A program made the position numbers and the translations under genes. Positions 36,052 to 43,979 of a stretch of 64,000 nucleotides of DNA are shown piece after piece. Source of the DNA: Proteus vulgaris (GTDB lineage: Bacteria; Pseudomonadota; Gammaproteobacteria; Enterobacterales; Enterobacteriaceae). The DNA is taken from the NCBI RefSeq assembly GCF_033708015.1, contig NZ_CP137920.1:1178001-1242000 (forward strand). Direction: 5' to 3'. Every line of letters starts with the position of its first letter. The first letter of the stretch is position 1. The notes below the pieces were generated by a model. That model was not told where the DNA came from. It did not search any database and saw only the letters and a program-made list of their open reading frames with translations.

Positions 36052-36243
36052 GTATATGAAGGCAAAACCAAAATGGATGATTATTTTCGTTTTATTGTTC
36101 CTACTATTTATGCAACGATAGAAGATATTCCTGAAGAGCTAAGAAAATATATTGTCGTCTCTGATAGTCTTGATTTTACCAAAGATAGATTGCTTGATAA
36201 CAATAAAATTAGCGATTATTTTACTCGCATGTATTCAGAATAA
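36052..36243 (+). pseudogene. 3' fragment of the 200-residue immunity gene, copy 4
   Basis: In-frame version (TTTATGCAACG) of the fragment; an 82-codon open frame from 35995 crosses it but starts in unrelated sequence. Confidence 0.8.
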
Positions 36244-36288
36244 ATAAATTTAATTGTTTATTCTTTAATGGAAGTATTATTCTGAACT

Positions 36289-36351
36289 AAAAACCATCAC
36301 TTAATATTATTTCTAAAATAATAACTAAGTAATGGTTTTATTTTTTTATTG
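36289..36351. terminator. conserved array terminator, copy 4
   Basis: Same hairpin as at 25631. Confidence 0.8.
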
Positions 36352-36390
36352 AAAAGCAATCATGCTAATAATTAACAATGAATGGCGATA

Positions 36391-36600
36391 ATTACCCGAA
36401 CTCTATATTGGCGGGTAGCTCACAATTTATACACCACAAGGTATCTCTGCGGATATTAAATCCCAAAAAGAACAATCATTAACGGTTTTGCTTCTTTAGT
36501 TTCGTAAGCGACTGTTTCTTTAGTTGAAAACAAAGGCAATATCTCTAAAACCCTAGAGTCATTAGGTCGTAGTGACACTGTCAAGTCAGTCGTTACCAGT
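36391..36600 (+). pseudogene. orphan cassette E: decayed internal cdiA segment
   Basis: Same relic, with the cassette B variants (TTAGTTGAA, AAAACCCTAGAG). Confidence 0.85.
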
Positions 36601-37953
36601 ATGGTGGTTGCGGGGGCATTGCAAGGTCTTGACCAATTTATGGGTTGGGATCAGGCAATCCAAGGAGGAACCTTACCCTCAACAGGTAAGTTACTGCTTA
36701 CTGATAACGCCACATGGGATCAAGTTGCTCAACGCGTTGCCTCACAGTCAGTAGTGAGTTCTACACTAGGCACAGCCATTCAAGGTGGCAGTTTTATTGA
36801 TAATTTTAAAACTGCGTTATTAAACCATATCGGCAGTCAATTTCACGCAGAAGGCGCCAATCTCATTGGTGATAACGGTGCGGTATTAGGGCATGCAGGA
36901 AAGGTTTTAAGCCATGCAACATTATCTGGTTTATCTGCCCAAATTAGTGGGGGAAATGTTAATGGTACTGTTATAGGTAGCCTAGCTGCTGAAATTGCGG
37001 CTATTTCTCTGGGTGATAATACTATTAAGGCTGAGGAGTGGCATAAAAAATCAGAATCACAAGCTCAATTTGTTAGGTTATTCGGTGGTATAGCAGGCGG
37101 TATTTTTACTGGTGAGCCTGGTGGTGTATATAGTGGTGCAAGAGGGGCTGAAAATAGTTTCCGTTACAATTATCTCTCTCACCATCAGCAAAAGTTAATG
37201 GAGAAAGAATTATCTACTGAAACTAATTATTTTAAAAAGACAGCAATTTATCTTAAATGGCTATCAGTAGATATAGGACAAGATACAGGGTTTAATGCAG
37301 GTCTTATAGCAGGTATACCAACAGGATTGTATGAAACGATTGAAGGGCTCGCTTCTCTTGCTACAAATCCACTCGAAACATACCAAGCTATTAAAGCAGT
37401 TATTCAAAGTGATAATGCTTTCGATACATTAACTCAAACAGTTAAACAATCGTATATCGAGCGTATTGAAAAACTGGAAGCAGAATATCAAAAAGCAGGT
37501 GTATCTGGTTCATTTAATGCGGGTGTTGAAAGCGGGAAACTTATTTTTGATCTCGTAGGCTTATTTGCTGGTGGTGCTGGAGTTGCGAAAGGAAGTTCTC
37601 AGCTTATAGCTAAGACATCAGCTAAGATTACCACAAGAAATAAATTGATTTCTTCTATAAAAAGTGGACAAGTAGGATTAAGTGATCCTGATGCAGTTGA
37701 TTTAATAAAAGCTGATATGCTTAAAAACTTTTATAGCTATAAAGCTCCATCAGGTATTATTGCTGGTTATATAGACAAAAAGGGTATTTATTATGTAACG
37801 GAAGGTAACCATAGGATGGTTGCTGCAGTGGAAATATATAATGAAATAGGAGAAATAAAATATATTAATCAATTGTTAGATAATGGAAGCTGGACTAAAA
37901 TAGAAAATCCTATAGTTGATTCAAAGCCATTACCGGTAAGAAAAATAAAGTGA
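36601..37953 (+). CDS. orphan cassette E: duplicate of cassette B toxin fragment (ParB-like tip)
   Basis: A 450-residue orphan tail. From the entry domain onward the product is the same as cassette B, including EGNHR at 401-405. The DUF637 part instead follows the cdiA/D pattern (VASQSVVSS, ALLNHIG), so it is a mosaic that received a conversion tract. One substitution of note is NGTVIGSLA. No Shine-Dalgarno before the first Met. Confidence 0.7.
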   Translation: MVVAGALQGLDQFMGWDQAIQGGTLPSTGKLLLTDNATWDQVAQRVASQSVVSSTLGTAIQGGSFIDNFKTALLNHIGSQFHAEGANLIGDNGAVLGHAGKVLSHATLSGLSAQISGGNVNGTVIGSLAAEIAAISLGDNTIKAEEWHKKSESQAQFVRLFGGIAGGIFTGEPGGVYSGARGAENSFRYNYLSHHQQKLMEKELSTETNYFKKTAIYLKWLSVDIGQDTGFNAGLIAGIPTGLYETIEGLASLATNPLETYQAIKAVIQSDNAFDTLTQTVKQSYIERIEKLEAEYQKAGVSGSFNAGVESGKLIFDLVGLFAGGAGVAKGSSQLIAKTSAKITTRNKLISSIKSGQVGLSDPDAVDLIKADMLKNFYSYKAPSGIIAGYIDKKGIYYVTEGNHRMVAAVEIYNEIGEIKYINQLLDNGSWTKIENPIVDSKPLPVRKIK

Positions 37954-37959
37954 GAATAT

Positions 37960-38292
37960 ATGACTAAAAATGAAATATACATAGATATGATGTATTGGAT
38001 TTTGCCTCAATTAAGAAATATTCAGTCTAGAGGAATGATAGCAAAAGCAAAAGATAAATCTTGTTATTACGAATTACAGTTAATTCATAATTTACCCAAA
38101 AAAATACTTAATCAAGATTTTGATGAAAGTGATATTTCATTTTTAAATTTTCAAGCTAAAACATATACTGAAAAATGCAATTCAAAAATAAGTATATTAT
38201 ATGATGGTAATATCAAGTATATTAAAATGTTATTTAACTTGGTTCCTAATGAATTACGACATCAATTACGATGGAATGGGCCAACCAATTAA
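37960..38292 (+). CDS. orphan cassette E immunity protein (duplicate of cassette B)
   Basis: A 110-residue product identical to that of 29692-30024; six bases after the toxin stop. Confidence 0.7.
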   Translation: MTKNEIYIDMMYWILPQLRNIQSRGMIAKAKDKSCYYELQLIHNLPKKILNQDFDESDISFLNFQAKTYTEKCNSKISILYDGNIKYIKMLFNLVPNELRHQLRWNGPTN

Positions 38293-38318
38293 ATTGAGGA
38301 TACATAGTTTTAGCTCTG

Positions 38319-38510
38319 TATATGAAGGCAAAACCAAAATGGATGATTATTTTCGTTTTATTGTTCCTACTATTTACTGCAACGATAGAAGATATTCCTG
38401 AAGAGCTAAGAAAATATATTGTCGTCTCTGATAGTCTTGATTTTACCAAAGATAGATTGCTTGATAACAATAAAATTAGCGATTATTTTACTCGCATGTA
38501 TTCAGAATAA
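38319..38510 (+). pseudogene. 3' fragment of the 200-residue immunity gene, copy 5 (frameshifted)
   Basis: Carries the extra C, like copies 2 and 3. Confidence 0.8.
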
Positions 38511-38555
38511 ATAAATTTAATTGTTTATTCTTTAATAAAAATATTCTTCTAAACT

Positions 38556-38618
38556 AAAAACCATCACTTAATATTATTTCTAAAATAATAACTAAGTAAT
38601 GGTTTTATTTTTTTATTG
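38556..38618. terminator. conserved array terminator, copy 5
   Basis: Same hairpin as at 25631. Confidence 0.8.
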
Positions 38619-38657
38619 AAAAGCAATCATGCTAATAATTAACAATGAATGGCGATA

Positions 38658-38867
38658 ATTACCCGAACTCTATATTGGCGGGTAGCTCACAATTTATACA
38701 CCACAAGGTATCTCTGCGGATATTAAATCCCAAAAAGAACAATCATTAACGGTTTTGCTTCTTTAGTTTCGTAAGCGACTGTTTCTTTAGTTGAAAACAA
38801 AGGCAATATCTCTAAAACCCTAGAGTCATTAGGTCGTAGTGACACTGTCAAGTCAGTCGTTACCAGT
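38658..38867 (+). pseudogene. orphan cassette F: decayed internal cdiA segment
   Basis: Same relic with cassette B/E variants, unlike its duplication partner C, which has AAAACTCTAGAG. Confidence 0.85.
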
Positions 38868-40382
38868 ATGGTGGTTGCGGGGGCATTGCAAGGTCTTGAC
38901 CAATTTATGGGTTGGGATCAGGCAATCCAAGGAGGAACCTTACCCTCAACAGGTAAGTTATTGCTTACTGATAATGCCACATGGACTCAAGTTGCTCAAC
39001 GCGTTGCCTCACAGTCAGTAGTGAGTTCTACACTAGGCACAGCCATTCAAGGTGGCAGTTTTATTGATAATTTTAAAACTGCGTTATTAAACCATATCGG
39101 CAGTCAATTTCACGCAGAAGGCGCCAATCTCATTGGTGATAACGGTGCCGTATTAGGACATGCAGGAAAGGTTTTAAGTCATTCCGTCGTTGCGGGTATT
39201 AGTGCAGAAATTGCAGGAGGCAGTGTTACCGGCGCAGTCGCAGGTGCCTTGGCGGCAGAGATAGCGGCGATATCGCTCAACGATAATTTAATTAAGACAG
39301 AGCAGTGGCGAGAACAGCAGGCTCAGAGAAGCCGTCTAGTGGGTGCTTTTGCTGGTTTACTTGCAACAGGTAAAGCGGAGGGCGTTATTAGTGCGGCTAA
39401 TTCAGCAGAATTAGTCGAACGTTATAATCGACAACTTCATTTAGAAGAAACAAAAGCAATTAATAAATTAGCCAATGGAGATAAAAATAAATTAGAGCGC
39501 TTATTAGCTGCGTCTTGTCGAAAAGTTTATTGCGTTGCTCAAGAATCATTAGATTCATCTGAAAGAAATTATTATGAATCTTTAATGAAAAAATATCCAT
39601 ATACACATGTGGAAGATTCATTACTTTCAGATTATTGGATCACAAAAGAGAAAACTAGGATAGGTGGAAATTATCCCTTATTTAGTGGTTATGAAAAAAT
39701 CAAATTATTTACTTACACTGAAGCCGATAAATTAACAGATAGTGAAACATTTTCAAAAAATCAATGGATTGAAAATGCGAGTAAATTTACTGGATGGGAT
39801 AAAAAAACACTTGAAAACTTAACTTCAGTAATTGCAATAGGTGCATCAATAACTAGGCGTAATGGTAATAGAATTTATGGTCCAATAAGTTTTAATGCCA
39901 ATAAAACGCAGTTTATACCAATAAATGATATTTATTTTATTGACAAATCAGGAAATAAAATCACAATGAAATGGATGTACCAAGGTACAATAGTAGAGCA
40001 AGGAATGACATTTGAGAATTACATTGGTCTATCAAATAAACGACTTACACGATTACATCTTAATGCCAAAACATTTGACTATTATGATGGTAATACAGGT
40101 GAATATATTAGTGTAAAGACATTAAATACCCAGACGGAATCAAGACTTAAAAATCCAAAATCAATAGAAAATATATTAAATAAATATATTTCAACTATGG
40201 ATAAATATAGCGGTGATGCGCATGGAACTACAGAAATTTCTAAAAAAGATGTGAAATTAAAAACATTAGAATTAGGCGTTCCAGAAAAAACCAATAAAGA
40301 ACAATGGGATGCTATTAATGATTCTATCAAAAATGCATCATCAAAAAATATAAAAGTTAATATTACGATTATTGAGGAATAG
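38868..40382 (+). CDS. orphan cassette F: duplicate of cassette C toxin fragment (PD-(D/E)XK tip)
   Basis: A 504-residue orphan tail with the same linker and nuclease tip as cassette C. The differences seen in the tip are Ala to Thr before IVEQ and Lys to Glu before the last residue. The DUF637 part follows the cdiA pattern (KLLLTDNATW, ALLNHIG) rather than that of C. Conserved QGMTFEN, TFDYY and SVKT imply an intact nuclease. Confidence 0.78.
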   Translation: MVVAGALQGLDQFMGWDQAIQGGTLPSTGKLLLTDNATWTQVAQRVASQSVVSSTLGTAIQGGSFIDNFKTALLNHIGSQFHAEGANLIGDNGAVLGHAGKVLSHSVVAGISAEIAGGSVTGAVAGALAAEIAAISLNDNLIKTEQWREQQAQRSRLVGAFAGLLATGKAEGVISAANSAELVERYNRQLHLEETKAINKLANGDKNKLERLLAASCRKVYCVAQESLDSSERNYYESLMKKYPYTHVEDSLLSDYWITKEKTRIGGNYPLFSGYEKIKLFTYTEADKLTDSETFSKNQWIENASKFTGWDKKTLENLTSVIAIGASITRRNGNRIYGPISFNANKTQFIPINDIYFIDKSGNKITMKWMYQGTIVEQGMTFENYIGLSNKRLTRLHLNAKTFDYYDGNTGEYISVKTLNTQTESRLKNPKSIENILNKYISTMDKYSGDAHGTTEISKKDVKLKTLELGVPEKTNKEQWDAINDSIKNASSKNIKVNITIIEE

Positions 40383-40385
40383 TAT

Positions 40386-40892
40386 ATGTTTAAATTAAAA
40401 AATAATAAATTAAGAGCAAGTGTTTATTATAATGATACTCATTATATTTTATTAACTTTTTCTGGTCACTCTATCTATATAATGGATCTAAAAAAAGGCT
40501 ATAAAGTTTTACCTAATGATCTTCTTGATGCAGAATTAGGTTATTATGCAAAACTCGCTCTGATTAAAAGTGAGCAAATTAAAGGAAATTCAGATCAGTT
40601 TCATCAAATGTATAATGATAAAAAACCTTATCAAGACTGGATAAAAAAAATAATCGAAGAGTATGGTTATAAAAATAAAACAGCACTTTTTAATAATATG
40701 AATCGATGTAGCTTAGATCTTACAGATGATGAAATTACTATTAGTCCTCTAAATCATTTACGTATGGATCATTGGGTAGGTGAGGGAATACCTGATAGTG
40801 CAATTATTACATTAAAAACCAATTGCAGTGACGAGGTCTTAGGTGCATCAATAAAAGAAGCTTTTACACGTTGTATTAGTCGTAAAATTTAA
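40386..40892 (+). CDS. orphan cassette F immunity protein (CdiI homologue)
   Basis: A 168-residue near-copy of 32118-32624 with four substitutions (Ala/Thr in YNDxHY, Glu/Gly in QIKxNS, Asp/Gly in EEYxYK, and a terminal Ala/Ile). Homologous to the resident CdiI. Confidence 0.8.
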   Translation: MFKLKNNKLRASVYYNDTHYILLTFSGHSIYIMDLKKGYKVLPNDLLDAELGYYAKLALIKSEQIKGNSDQFHQMYNDKKPYQDWIKKIIEEYGYKNKTALFNNMNRCSLDLTDDEITISPLNHLRMDHWVGEGIPDSAIITLKTNCSDEVLGASIKEAFTRCISRKI

Positions 40893-40905
40893 ATGGATAC
40901 TAAAT

Positions 40906-40945
40906 AAAATTCCCTTATTCTAATTATGTGTAAGGTGATTTTTTA
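40906..40945 (+). terminator. degenerate terminator after cassette F
   Basis: CCCTTAT ... GTAAGG followed by TGATTTTTTATT; the outer pairs present at 32640 are partly lost. Confidence 0.6.
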
Positions 40946-41096
40946 TTATATCTATATAAAAATATTTTTTTAAAATTGTAAATAATTAAATGAAAAATAG
41001 AATTATCTTAGCTGGTTTTATTTTTGAATAAAACTAACTATGCTAATACTTTAAGGTAATGATATTTAAAAAATTAAATAATGCTAGGGAGCATAT

Positions 41097-41210
41097 ATGG
41101 GATTGTTACTTGATATAAACAGGTATCCTAGTCAAGCAAGAAATCATTCATGGATTGCTATAGATAAAAATGGAAATTTAATAACTACTACCCCTGGAGA
41201 AATAAAGTGA
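41097..41210 (+). pseudogene. chimeric mini-ORF: immunity-gene 5' end fused to a toxin 3' end
   Basis: A 37-codon frame. The first 26 codons match the start of the 200-residue immunity gene at 42099 (MGLLLDIN, then QARNHSWIA, DKNG), including its upstream sequence AATGCTAGGGA. The last codons (NLITTTPGEIK-stop) look like a toxin C-terminus and overlap the next immunity start as toxin genes do here. The joint lies in GATAAAAATGGA. Confidence 0.7.
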
Positions 41211-41521
41211 TGACAAAGGAAGCTTTTTTAAAATTTAAGGATTCAGAAAATAAAATTATTATTCCGTACCTCAAAAAAGTATTTCCATCATTGAAATCAG
41301 CATATTGTTTATATCATATGATAGAACAATTAGAGGATGTTTATACTTACTTAGTTAATAGCAAGGATGTTATTTTTATTGAAGTGTCGAGGTTAAATAA
41401 TTCTATTAACCATACGGATATTTTATCAATTAAAGATTATGCTATTATGAAAAAGGGGAAACAATATCATCGTTATATGAAAGAGATTATTGCTTTATCA
41501 AATAGTGAGATAATTAAATGA
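41210..41521 (+). CDS. orphan immunity protein, diverged member of the cassette A family
   Basis: A 103-residue protein starting at the ATG at 41210, within TGATG after the chimeric frame. Similar to the genes at 27475 and 41724 around CLYHMIEQLEDVYTYLVN and EVSRLNNS, so it protects against a related but different toxin, which is absent from this window. Confidence 0.65.
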   Translation: MTKEAFLKFKDSENKIIIPYLKKVFPSLKSAYCLYHMIEQLEDVYTYLVNSKDVIFIEVSRLNNSINHTDILSIKDYAIMKKGKQYHRYMKEIIALSNSEIIK

Positions 41522-41587
41522 TAGTTCATATATGGAATGTTAGATTAATAAATTATATATAATAATGCAATTATAATGTTAATAATA

Positions 41588-41726
41588 AGAAATTGTATGA
41601 AAGAGTTATTATATTAGATAAATATATAGGTATTAATAAATTTACTAAAAACTCAACGAATATCATAACAATTTTAACGGATAATTGAGGTAATTTAATA
41701 ACAGTAATATCAGGAAGACTAAAATG
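41588..41726 (+). pseudogene. tail of a cassette A-type toxin
   Basis: Matches 27348-27478 (KLYERVIILDKYIGI... to GRLK-stop), but GGATAATTG now contains an in-frame TGA, and the 5' part is gone. It still overlaps the following immunity ATG. Confidence 0.8.
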
Positions 41727-42056
41727 AAATTAATTGGTTCTAGAAAAGAAATGATTATTAAGGATAGATTAATTAAAAATGAAGGTTCTATTCTAAAAAA
41801 TGAAAAAATTAATTGTCTTTTAAAAAATAGATTCTCTAATATAATAAGTGTCTATTGTTTGGAGCATGTTTTAGAAGAAGATTATGATCTGTATACATTA
41901 TTAGTTAATAAAGATTCTATTGTTGAGTTTGAATTATCTAGATTTAATGGTGAATTTAAATATATCAATATATCATCATTAGATTTATATTCAAAAAAAA
42001 TAAAGGATAAAAAATTAAGGTTAAAACTACTGGTTGCGGTAAATTTATCTAAATAA
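41724..42056 (+). CDS. orphan immunity protein, near-identical to that of cassette A
   Basis: A 110-residue protein differing from 27475-27807 at two visible residues (Asp/Tyr after EFK; Pro/Ser near the end). The toxin it would answer is only a relic here. Confidence 0.7.
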   Translation: MKLIGSRKEMIIKDRLIKNEGSILKNEKINCLLKNRFSNIISVYCLEHVLEEDYDLYTLLVNKDSIVEFELSRFNGEFKYINISSLDLYSKKIKDKKLRLKLLVAVNLSK

Positions 42057-42098
42057 TATGTGTGAAAATTATTTATTAAATAATGCTAGGGAACATAT

Positions 42099-42701
42099 AT
42101 GGGATTGTTACTTGATATAAACTGGCATCCTGGTCAAGCAAGAAATCATTCATGGATTGCTATGGATAAAAATGGATGTATTTCAATGATGCTAAATAAT
42201 GGGTATGGATGGTTACCTAAATGTATATTAAAAATAAATAATATAAAAGAATCACTTAATGATTTATGTGAATATATCGATGGAGACTCTGAAAAATATA
42301 GTAATGATGTAAATAAAAAAGGTGAGTACCTTATAGACCTATATTCTAGCTGGGTATATAAAAAATATAAAAATAAACAAGAAATAATTAATAGTTTTAA
42401 TTTTAGGTTGGAAAATAAAAAAAATTGTGATGCTGAATTAGCAACTAAAATGGGAATGTTTTATTTTGAAGCATTAGAGGGACAATCTATAGGAGAAGAT
42501 TATCCCATTGGCTATGAAGGTGAAACCAAAATGGGTGACTATTTTCGTTTTATTGTTCCTACTATTTGTGCAACGATAGAAGATATTCCTGAAGGGCTAA
42601 GAAAATATATTGTCGTCTCTGATAGTCTTGATTTTACCAAAGATAGATTGCTTGATAACAATAAAATTAGCGATTATTTTACTCGCATGTATTCAGAATA
42701 A
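42099..42701 (+). CDS. orphan 200-residue immunity protein, only complete copy
   Basis: A 200-residue acidic protein with ARNHSWIAMDKNGCISMMLNNGYGWLP near the N-terminus and DYFRFIVPTI ... IVVSDSLDFTKDRLLDNN near the C-terminus. It is the parent of the five truncated copies and of the chimeric frame at 41097. Being the last gene before the array terminator and modE, it was probably the original terminal cdiI. No toxin for it remains. Family not recognised. Confidence 0.65.
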   Translation: MGLLLDINWHPGQARNHSWIAMDKNGCISMMLNNGYGWLPKCILKINNIKESLNDLCEYIDGDSEKYSNDVNKKGEYLIDLYSSWVYKKYKNKQEIINSFNFRLENKKNCDAELATKMGMFYFEALEGQSIGEDYPIGYEGETKMGDYFRFIVPTICATIEDIPEGLRKYIVVSDSLDFTKDRLLDNNKISDYFTRMYSE

Positions 42702-42745
42702 ATAAATTTAATTGTTTATTCTTTAATGGAAGTATTATTCTGAAC

Positions 42746-42808
42746 TAAAAACCATCACTTAATATTATTTCTAAAATAATAACTAAGTAATGGTTTTATT
42801 TTTTTATT
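42746..42808. terminator. terminal array terminator, shared with modE
   Basis: Last copy of the array hairpin, 22 bases from the modE stop; it can serve both the array and the convergent modE. Confidence 0.8.
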
Positions 42809-42829
42809 GAAAAGCAATCATGCTAATAA

Positions 42830-43621
42830 TTAACACAGTGTGGCGACAATCACCTGATCGGCATTAAATAAAGCCGTTACACTATCATTAATATGCAATT
42901 TTTGCTCTTTAACATGCTGATTAGAACAGGTGGCACAGACTTCTTGCCCACCTTCTAATGTCACCACTAATTCACTGTTTTCACTGCCTGTCTCAATTTG
43001 AGTCAACGTGCCAGAAAGGGCATTGTCATATTGTTGCGCTAAAGAAGTCTCTTTCTCAATATTGACCCAAGGTGCCTTAATTAAAATCAGTACTTCTTTG
43101 CCTTTTTTCAAACCGAGGCGATCTGCACTTTTTTCTGTTAATGCTGCGCGAATAGTCGTTTTTTTATCAGCGAGTTGAACATTAACATGTTGTTGAACCT
43201 GAAGATTATCACGTTCAATAATGGTACCAAAAAACTGGTTTCTGGCGCTGGTTTGTAAGGAGAAACGTGAAATAGCCGCTAATAGGCTATCAAGAGGAAG
43301 TGAGTCATCCTTTAATACATCAAAGGCTTTTTGCTGAATTTGACCGAGTAGATCGTAAAGTTGAAGTAAACGCTCACAATAATGTGTAAGGGTTGCACCA
43401 CCGCCACCTTTACCGCCTGTTGCTCTATCAACAAGAAGTTCGTCTGCGAGTTGATTCATTTCATTAATGGCATCCCAAGCACTTTTATAACTAATGCCTG
43501 CCATTTTTGCCCCTTGGCTAATAGAACCCGTCGCTTTGATCTGTTTTAATAATGCAACACGACGAGGATCGGCAAAGAGCTTATCTTGAAGTTTAAGAGT
43601 TAATAATATTTCTGCTTGCAT
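42830..43621 (-). CDS. modE: molybdate-responsive transcriptional regulator ModE
   Basis: A 263-residue regulator (E. coli 262). The N-terminal winged helix has ATGSISQGAKMAGISYKSAWDAINEMN, the linker has RATGGKGGGGA, and the C-terminal half holds two Mop/TOBE molybdate-binding domains (TSARNQFFGTI; LILIKAPWVNI). I start it at the ATG at 43621, giving MQAEILLTLKLQDK as in E. coli, rather than 54 bases upstream. It represses modABC when molybdate is bound. Its usual operon partner modF is 25 kb away. Confidence 0.95.
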   Translation of the reverse strand: MQAEILLTLKLQDKLFADPRRVALLKQIKATGSISQGAKMAGISYKSAWDAINEMNQLADELLVDRATGGKGGGGATLTHYCERLLQLYDLLGQIQQKAFDVLKDDSLPLDSLLAAISRFSLQTSARNQFFGTIIERDNLQVQQHVNVQLADKKTTIRAALTEKSADRLGLKKGKEVLILIKAPWVNIEKETSLAQQYDNALSGTLTQIETGSENSELVVTLEGGQEVCATCSNQHVKEQKLHINDSVTALFNADQVIVATLC

Positions 43622-43779
43622 AATGATAGGCTTCTTCTTTTTTGTGTGTTTATCGCATTTTTTGTGCCGACACAAAGCGATAATTCTCTAGAATATATAC
43701 ATCTATAGCGTTATTATTCGTCATTCGTGAAGAAATGCCAACTCTGGCTTTCCGAATATACCATGATAAAGAGGTTATC

Positions 43780-43923
43780 ATGCTTGAATTGTTGAAAAGT
43801 TTAGGGTTTGCTCTCTTGATGGTACCCGTTGTAATGGTACTGATTATGGGCATCATTTATGGTTTAGGTGAAGTGTTTAACTTGATTTCACCAAGTCAGC
43901 CAAAAGCAGACAAAAAATCATAA
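43780..43923 (+). CDS. acrZ: AcrAB-TolC efflux pump-associated small protein AcrZ
   Basis: A 47-residue single-helix membrane protein, [20 protein letters not shown] then [12 protein letters not shown], very close to E. coli AcrZ (YbhT), which binds AcrB and shifts pump specificity. GAGG lies a few bases before the ATG. Divergent from modE, as in E. coli. Confidence 0.93.
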   Translation: MLELLKSLGFALLMVPVVMVLIMGIIYGLGEVFNLISPSQPKADKKS

Positions 43924-43942
43924 AATCTCCCTCCCTGATTTA

Positions 43943-43973
43943 GAATAGCCCTTTTTTGAAGGGCTATTTTTTT
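43943..43973 (+). terminator. Rho-independent terminator after acrZ
   Basis: AATAGCCCTT / AAGGGCTATT hairpin followed by TTTTT. Confidence 0.88.
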
Positions 43974-43979
43974 ACTCGT

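Larger units (their letters stand above)
36112..40910 (+). repeat. segmental duplication, right copy (cassettes E and F)
   Basis: Partner of 27844-32642 at a constant offset of 8,268 bases. Confidence 0.92.

Noticed and set aside
35995-36243. 82-residue frame as an independent gene
   Set aside because: It starts in the relic of another immunity gene and then runs through a truncated immunity fragment; it is a fusion of scraps.
25733-40892. Regularly spaced long repeats that might suggest a CRISPR-like array
   Set aside because: Repeat units are hundreds of bases to kilobases, coding in part, with no short repeat-spacer pattern and no cas genes.
43686-43712. Second ModE-like site (ATATATACATCTATAGCG) between modE and acrZ
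   Set aside because: Only one half-site fits the consensus; the other arm is too poor to call.
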